A DNA stretch of 37,927 nt from Clostridia bacterium (GTDB taxonomy: Bacteria; Bacillota; Clostridia; Peptostreptococcales; Acidaminobacteraceae): NCBI GenBank assembly GCA_016938815.1, contig JAFGTX010000413.1:1-37927 (forward strand), read 5' to 3'. The translations under genes were made by a program, and so were the position numbers. The notes below the pieces were generated by a model. It worked only from the letters and a program-made list of their open reading frames with translations. It was not told where the DNA came from and made no database searches. Below are positions 34,040 to 37,927 of this stretch, piece by piece (position 1 is the stretch's first letter; the number at the start of each line of letters is the position of its first letter).

Positions 34040-34438
34040 ATGGATGGTACAGCATATGTCGAACATATGATTTTATTGACACAAAGAAAGCAAGAGGCGC
34101 TGGCGTATTTATGTCGGTGTCTCGAATCTGACGAGGAGCACAATCAATCGTCAAAGCAGAAGTGGTATTTCGATCAAAAAAATAAGGTCGAGAAAGCCAT
34201 CTTGAAAGTAGATATAGAATTTTTAGACGCGTATCATCATTTGCTTGCACAGGAAAAGGTTGCACATCTGGATGAACTTCCAAAAGAAAAATTCGCTACG
34301 ATTGCATTATTGCAGCAGGAAATCTCAAAAATTCAAACTTTGGAAAAACGGATAGAAGCGGGAGAAAATACGCTTCTAGAGGCATCGAAACACATGGCTC
34401 CGCGTGCTATAGCCGCTTATAAAAAGCTAAAAAAGTGA
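34040..34438 (+). CDS. Unknown helical protein between permease and hpf
   Basis: I do not recognise this 132-residue product. It is charged and almost wholly helical, with coiled-coil-like stretches (LLQQEISKIQTLEKRIEAGE, about residues 91-110) and a single CRC pair. Small helical proteins at this place, after fliS/fliT and before hpf, resemble FlgN/FliT-type chaperones in size and character, but I see no defining motif. The ribosome site, GAAGGGTGG, is 8 bases or more from the ATG. Confidence 0.65.
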   Translation: MDGTAYVEHMILLTQRKQEALAYLCRCLESDEEHNQSSKQKWYFDQKNKVEKAILKVDIEFLDAYHHLLAQEKVAHLDELPKEKFATIALLQQEISKIQTLEKRIEAGENTLLEASKHMAPRAIAAYKKLKK

Positions 34439-34447
34439 TAAAAGTAT

Positions 34448-34472
34448 GTTTTAGCCAGGTTAAGTCGGGTAT
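34448..34472 (+). promoter_or_regulatory. Sigma-B-like promoter of hpf
   Basis: GTTTTA and GGGTAT are 13 bases apart, close to the general-stress sigma-B consensus GTTTAA-N13-GGGTAT. A sigma-A alternative (TATCAT) is poor. hpf (yvyD) is a known sigma-B/sigma-H target in B. subtilis. Whether this organism has sigma-B is not visible here. Confidence 0.45.
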
Positions 34473-34498
34473 CATAACAATAATCAAAAATGGATTTT

Positions 34499-34572
34499 CC
34501 AAATTTATTGAAAAGGAGAGATGGTAATTAGTCGTATCGAAAAATAAGTTTAGCGAAAGCTAATAAATTTGG
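34499..34572 (+). promoter_or_regulatory. Structured leader RNA of hpf
   Basis: CCAAATTTATT (34499-34509) and AATAAATTTGG (34562-34572) form a perfect 11-bp helix enclosing 52 bases. Inside are a ribosome site, an 8-codon ORF and a small hairpin TAGC-GAAA-GCTA. The helix ends directly against the hpf ribosome site AAGGAG (34573-34578). It does not match a riboswitch class I know. Confidence 0.6.
34521..34547 (+). CDS. Candidate leader peptide MVISRIEK in the hpf leader
   Basis: AAAAGGAG at 34511-34518 is placed well for ATG 34521, and the frame gives eight codons then TAA. The ribosome footprint at this start would cover the 5' strand of the long leader helix. Too short to judge as a real gene by coding statistics. 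Confidence 0.4.
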   Translation: MVISRIEK

Positions 34573-34586
34573 AAGGAGCTGTATTT

Positions 34587-35123
34587 ATGAAAGTAATCGT
34601 AAGTGGAAGAAACATTGACGTAACAGACGCTATTAGAACTCAAATTGAGACTAAATTGGAGAGATTCGATAAATTCTTTAGAAGTGACATCGAAGCATAT
34701 GCGACGGTGGGTTCTATAAAAGGCACAGGCAGCATCGAAATTACGATTCCGTTAAAGAATGGCGCAATTATCAGAGCTGAAGAGAAGGATAATGACTTAT
34801 ACGCTGCACTTGATATGGCAGTAGATAAGTTAAGCAAACAGATTAAAAAGCATAAGACAAAATTGGAAAAACAATATCGTTCTCATGACACTATCAAATT
34901 TGAAGCTATTCCGAATCTTGGCGCTGGTGAAGCAGAAGACTCACATGAAATTGTGAAAACAAAGAGTTTTCCGGTGAAACCGATGGCACCAGAAGAAGCG
35001 GTTCTTCAGATGGAGCTTTTAGGACATAACTTCTTTGTATTCCTTAATGGCGAAACTGATGAAGTCAACGTGGTTTATGCAAGAAAAGACGGCAAGTTTG
35101 GTCTGATCGAACCACAAGTATAG
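34587..35123 (+). CDS. hpf: Long-form ribosome hibernation promoting factor
   Basis: HPF binds 70S ribosomes and joins them as inactive 100S dimers in stationary phase or stress. The 178-residue protein is the long form. The N-terminal S30AE domain (MKVIVSGRNIDVTDAIR; about residues 1-100, ending in KLSKQIKKHKTKLEK) is followed by a linker, then the C-terminal dimerisation domain with VKTKSFPVKPMAPEEAVLQMELLGHNFFVFLN (quoted in part: FPVKPMAPEEAVLQ, about 134-147). GGAAGGAG stands eight bases before ATG 34587, which is preferred over 34569. Its leader is structured and its promoter looks sigma-B-like. Position before secA matches Bacillus. Confidence 0.96.
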   Translation: MKVIVSGRNIDVTDAIRTQIETKLERFDKFFRSDIEAYATVGSIKGTGSIEITIPLKNGAIIRAEEKDNDLYAALDMAVDKLSKQIKKHKTKLEKQYRSHDTIKFEAIPNLGAGEAEDSHEIVKTKSFPVKPMAPEEAVLQMELLGHNFFVFLNGETDEVNVVYARKDGKFGLIEPQV

Positions 35124-35133
35124 ATGAAATTCA

Positions 35134-35160
35134 ACCGAGTACACAGTACTCGGTTTTTTT
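35134..35160 (+). terminator. Intrinsic terminator after hpf
   Basis: ACCGAGTAC pairs with GTACTCGGT around ACA, followed by seven or more T residues. Confidence 0.92.
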
Positions 35161-35267
35161 GCGCTTAAAAATAAAACCGTTGATTCAAGTTATTGCTGGA
35201 TTCTTACGACACTATTAATAATCTGTGAATTATCCCAATATCGCTAGTAATAAAATTCACAATATTA

Positions 35268-35273
35268 TATAAT
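35268..35273 (+). promoter_or_regulatory. Possible -10 element of the DUF5317 gene
   Basis: TATAAT lies about 50 bases before the gene in an AT-rich stretch. The -35 region at 17 bases (TAGTAA) is poor. Confidence 0.4.
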
Positions 35274-35322
35274 TAGGATTGGAATATTCTACACATAACG
35301 AATAAAAATTGGGGGCTTTAAA

Positions 35323-35916
35323 ATGTTTATAGAAGCGTTGTTGTTAGGTGCCATTGTGGGTTTGATAAGAAAAGGACGCGTATCGAATTTATCAGAAATG
35401 CAGATTCGCGGCTGGGTGCTTGTCGTCATCGGTGCCCTGATTCAATTTGCTCCAATTTTACTTAATAAATTTGATCTTTTGCCGGAATACCACGTATTTT
35501 TCCCGTTTGCGGCACTTGTCATCATGATCGGTGTAGCGCTCATGAACTTGGAGAAAAGCGGTTTGTGGATGATTCTTGCAGGAGGCGTTCTCAATGGTGT
35601 AGCCATTGCCCTAAATGGTTTTAAAATGCCGGTAGATTTAGCTGGACTGAAGTATGCAGGACTGGATGCGGTTGCGGAAACCATCGTGGATGGATCGGTA
35701 ATCAATTATGTAGATGCGAACACCGTCGATAATTTTTCCAGTTTTTTAGGCAAGATTGTTGCGGTACCGAGCCTATATCCTTTTGCGAAAGTCTTAAGCG
35801 TGGGAGATATATTGATGATGGTGGGTATTGTTCTATTCATATCGGGTCAAATGACCAACAATTATTTTAGAAGACATGGTCAACAGCTCAGATATTCGTA
35901 CAAGTCCAAGTATTAA
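35323..35916 (+). CDS. DUF5317 family membrane protein
   Basis: The 197-residue protein has about five hydrophobic helices. The N-terminal wording MFIEALLLGAIVGLIRKG, then IRGWVLVVIGALIQ, the central GGVLNGVAIALNGFKMPV and a C-terminal GDILMMVGIVLFISG are the pattern of the DUF5317 family, common in Clostridia. Function is unknown. TTGGGGG lies 8 bases or so before the ATG. It has its own -10-like element after the hpf terminator and is followed by a hairpin before secA. Confidence 0.82.
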   Translation: MFIEALLLGAIVGLIRKGRVSNLSEMQIRGWVLVVIGALIQFAPILLNKFDLLPEYHVFFPFAALVIMIGVALMNLEKSGLWMILAGGVLNGVAIALNGFKMPVDLAGLKYAGLDAVAETIVDGSVINYVDANTVDNFSSFLGKIVAVPSLYPFAKVLSVGDILMMVGIVLFISGQMTNNYFRRHGQQLRYSYKSKY

Positions 35917-35934
35917 TTATGAATGCGTGCTATC

Positions 35935-35961
35935 GACTCGAAGGGCTTTGCTCTTCGAGTT
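35935..35961 (+). terminator. Weak terminator or hairpin before secA
   Basis: ACTCGAAG (35936-35943) pairs with CTTCGAGT (35953-35960). The following TGTTAATGATT is only weakly T-rich, so termination may be partial. Confidence 0.5.
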
Positions 35962-36059
35962 GTTAATGATTAAGCAAGCGGTTATCGTGATGAATCATGC
36001 GGTCGTCTTTGAGGCAACCGAGTAACTGATAGATATGTAAAGTGAGAGGATGAGAAAGA

Positions 36060-37927
36060 ATGGGTTTTTTAGAAAAGATATTAGGTGATCCGAACAAAAA
36101 AGAAGTCAAGAAAATCGAGAGAATCGTGGATCAGATTGAAGCACTGGATGGAGAGATGCAAGCCTTGTCTGACGAGGCTCTTAAGCAAAAAACAGAGGAA
36201 TTCAAGAAGCGTTTATCTGAAGGCGAAACAGTGGATGATATTTTGGTAGAGGCTTTTGCCGTAGCAAGAGAAGCTGGTGTAAGAACTTTAGGCTTAAAGG
36301 CTTACCGTGTTCAATTGATCGGCGGTATTGTACTCCACCAAGGCCGTATTACAGAGATGAAAACTGGTGAAGGTAAAACCTTGACGGCAACTTTCCCACT
36401 TTATTTGAATGCCCTTGAAGGCAGAGGGGCCCACCTTGTCACTGTCAACGACTACTTGGCAAAACGTGACAAGGAGTGGATGTCAAAGCTTTATAACTTC
36501 CTTGGCTTATCCGTAGGTTGTATCATCAACGGCGTTAGGGGTCAAGAACGTGTTGATGCCTATAGAGCAGATATCACTTACGGCACCAACAATGAATTTG
36601 GTTTTGACTACTTGCGTGACAACATGGTGGTACAGGAAGCCAACATGGTTCAAAGAAAACCCCACTATGCCATTGTCGATGAGGTGGACAGTATCTTGAT
36701 CGACGAGGCGAGAACGCCACTGATCATTTCGGGTGAAGGCGCTAAGTCGACAGACCTTTACAGCATCGCTAATACGTTTGTAAGAACATTGAAGGCAGAA
36801 GTGGATTACACCATAGATGAAAAAGCCAAATCGGCTGTTCTTACAGATGACAGCGGTGTGGTTCGCGCAGAAAGATTTTTCAGCATCGAAAACTTAAGTG
36901 ATCCAGAGCATATGGAGATCAGTCACCACATCAATAATGCCTTGAAAGCCAATACATTGATGAAGAGAGACGTGGATTATGTCGTTAAAGATGGCGAAAT
37001 CCTAATTGTCGACGAGTTCACGGGCCGTCTTATGTTCGGTCGTCGTTACTCTAATGGCTTGCACCAAGCGATTGAAGCCAAAGAAGGCTTAGAGGTTCGA
37101 AAAGAGTCTCAGACGCTAGCGACCATTACGTTGCAAAACTACTTCAGAATGTACACAAAACTATCAGGCATGACAGGTACAGCTAAGACGGAAGAAGATG
37201 AGTTCAGACATATCTATAACATGGATGTTGTCGCTATTCCAACCAATAGACCAATTGCACGTCAAGATTTACCGGACTCTATCTACAAGTCGTTGGAAGG
37301 TAAATTCAGAGCGGTGCTGAAGGATATCGTAGAACGTCATGCGACGGGACAACCGATTTTGGTAGGTACTATTGCCATCGAGACATCGGAATACATTTCT
37401 CAACTCTTGAAGCGTCAAGGTATCAAGCATGAAGTGCTTAATGCCAAGCAGCATGAGCGTGAGGCGGAAATCGTTGCACAGGCAGGTCGTTTTGGCGCTG
37501 TAACGATCGCAACCAACATGGCTGGTAGAGGTACGGATATCGTTCTGGGCGGTAACCCAGACTTTATGGCGAAACACGAATTGATCAAAAAAGGTTATAC
37601 AGAAGATCAGATTTACAGTGTCGTTAGTCCATTGGAATCAGATGATCCGGAAATATTAGAAGGACGCGAACTTTACAACAAATATTACACTGAATTCAAG
37701 GTGATTACCGATGCAGAGGCGGAGAAGGTAAGAGATGCAGGAGGTCTTCATATCATTGGTACAGAACGTCATGAATCTAGACGTATTGATAACCAGTTAC
37801 GAGGCCGTTCCGGTCGTCAGGGTGACCCGGGTTCCAGCCAATTTTACATCTCTTTTGATGACGATTTGATGCGCCTTTTCAGTAGTGACCGTGTAAAAGA
37901 GATGGTCAGCAAATTAGGTATGGATGA
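36060..37927 (+). CDS. secA: Preprotein translocase ATPase SecA (3' end outside window)
   Basis: SecA drives Sec-dependent export of unfolded preproteins through SecYEG. The frame opens at ATG 36060 ([20 protein letters not shown]) and stays open for 622 codons to the window end; the full protein is usually 800-950 residues. The ORF track omits it because no stop is in the window. Visible motifs are Walker [15 protein letters not shown] (about residue 100), [17 protein letters not shown], Walker [18 protein letters not shown] (about 206-222), [28 protein letters not shown] and [24 protein letters not shown] nine bases upstream is the ribosome site. The last bases fall in the second helicase-like domain region. 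Confidence 0.97.
   Translation, partial: MGFLEKILGDPNKKEVKKIERIVDQIEALDGEMQALSDEALKQKTEEFKKRLSEGETVDDILVEAFAVAREAGVRTLGLKAYRVQLIGGIVLHQGRITEMKTGEGKTLTATFPLYLNALEGRGAHLVTVNDYLAKRDKEWMSKLYNFLGLSVGCIINGVRGQERVDAYRADITYGTNNEFGFDYLRDNMVVQEANMVQRKPHYAIVDEVDSILIDEARTPLIISGEGAKSTDLYSIANTFVRTLKAEVDYTIDEKAKSAVLTDDSGVVRAERFFSIENLSDPEHMEISHHINNALKANTLMKRDVDYVVKDGEILIVDEFTGRLMFGRRYSNGLHQAIEAKEGLEVRKESQTLATITLQNYFRMYTKLSGMTGTAKTEEDEFRHIYNMDVVAIPTNRPIARQDLPDSIYKSLEGKFRAVLKDIVERHATGQPILVGTIAIETSEYISQLLKRQGIKHEVLNAKQHEREAEIVAQAGRFGAVTIATNMAGRGTDIVLGGNPDFMAKHELIKKGYTEDQIYSVVSPLESDDPEILEGRELYNKYYTEFKVITDAEAEKVRDAGGLHIIGTERHESRRIDNQLRGRSGRQGDPGSSQFYISFDDDLMRLFSSDRVKEMVSKLGMD

Overview
This window is a chromosomal segment of an anaerobic, motile Firmicute of the Clostridia type. 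I infer this from the strong AGGAGG-type ribosome sites, the S-box and tandem glycine riboswitches, sigma-D promoters of the TAAA-N15-GCCGATAA type, a RecD2-family helicase, and a gene order that closely follows the Bacillus subtilis comF-yvyF-flgM-flgN-flgK-flgL-yviE-fliW-csrA-hag-fliD-fliS-fliT-hpf-secA block. The species cannot be named from the sequence alone.

Layout. (1) 1-5820, housekeeping flank: an unrecognised small protein, an AEC-family permease, a convergent secreted phosphodiester glycosidase-like protein (minus strand), then an S-box (SAM-I) riboswitch controlling metK. (2) 5897-8951: recD2 and comF as one unit; its promoter -35 lies next to a palindrome resembling a LexA/DinR box. 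(3) 9009-19208, late flagellar block: yvyF, flgM (own sigma-D promoter), flgN, flgK, a giant flgL, a DUF6470/YviE gene, fliW, csrA, and a large flagellin with its own sigma-D promoter and a leader carrying two apparent CsrA sites. (4) 19309-28438, flagellin-modification island: an unknown protein, a Maf/DUF115 glycosyltransferase, two hexapeptide acyltransferases, a cytidylyltransferase, a NeuB-type nonulosonate synthase, a GT2 protein fused to a degenerate NeuA-like domain, and a TviB/TviC-like pair predicted to make UDP-GalNAcA. Most of these genes overlap or nearly abut. (5) 28440-32011: sigma-D promoter, fliD, fliT-like, fliS, flaG and a YjfB-like small motility protein. (6) 32265-33967: tandem glycine riboswitch and an APC permease, an insertion relative to the Bacillus order. 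(7) 34040-37927: an unknown helical protein, hpf with a structured leader containing an 8-codon ORF and a sigma-B-like promoter, a DUF5317 membrane protein, and secA. secA runs off the window end and is absent from the ORF track.

How it fits together. FlgM (anti-sigma-D), FliW and CsrA are the standard timing devices that tie flagellin synthesis to hook completion. FlgN, FliS and the FliT-like protein are export chaperones for FlgK/FlgL, flagellin and FliD. Between flagellin and cap genes sits a set of sugar genes that probably decorates the flagellin. The most unusual features are the FlgL of 1155 residues with five clear tandem modules of about 116 aa, the flgM promoter buried in the 5' arm of a terminator-like hairpin, matching GGA-loop hairpins in the flgK and flagellin leaders, the GT2-NeuA-like fusion, and the hpf leader. 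Product assignments rest on reading the sequence; no database search was run.
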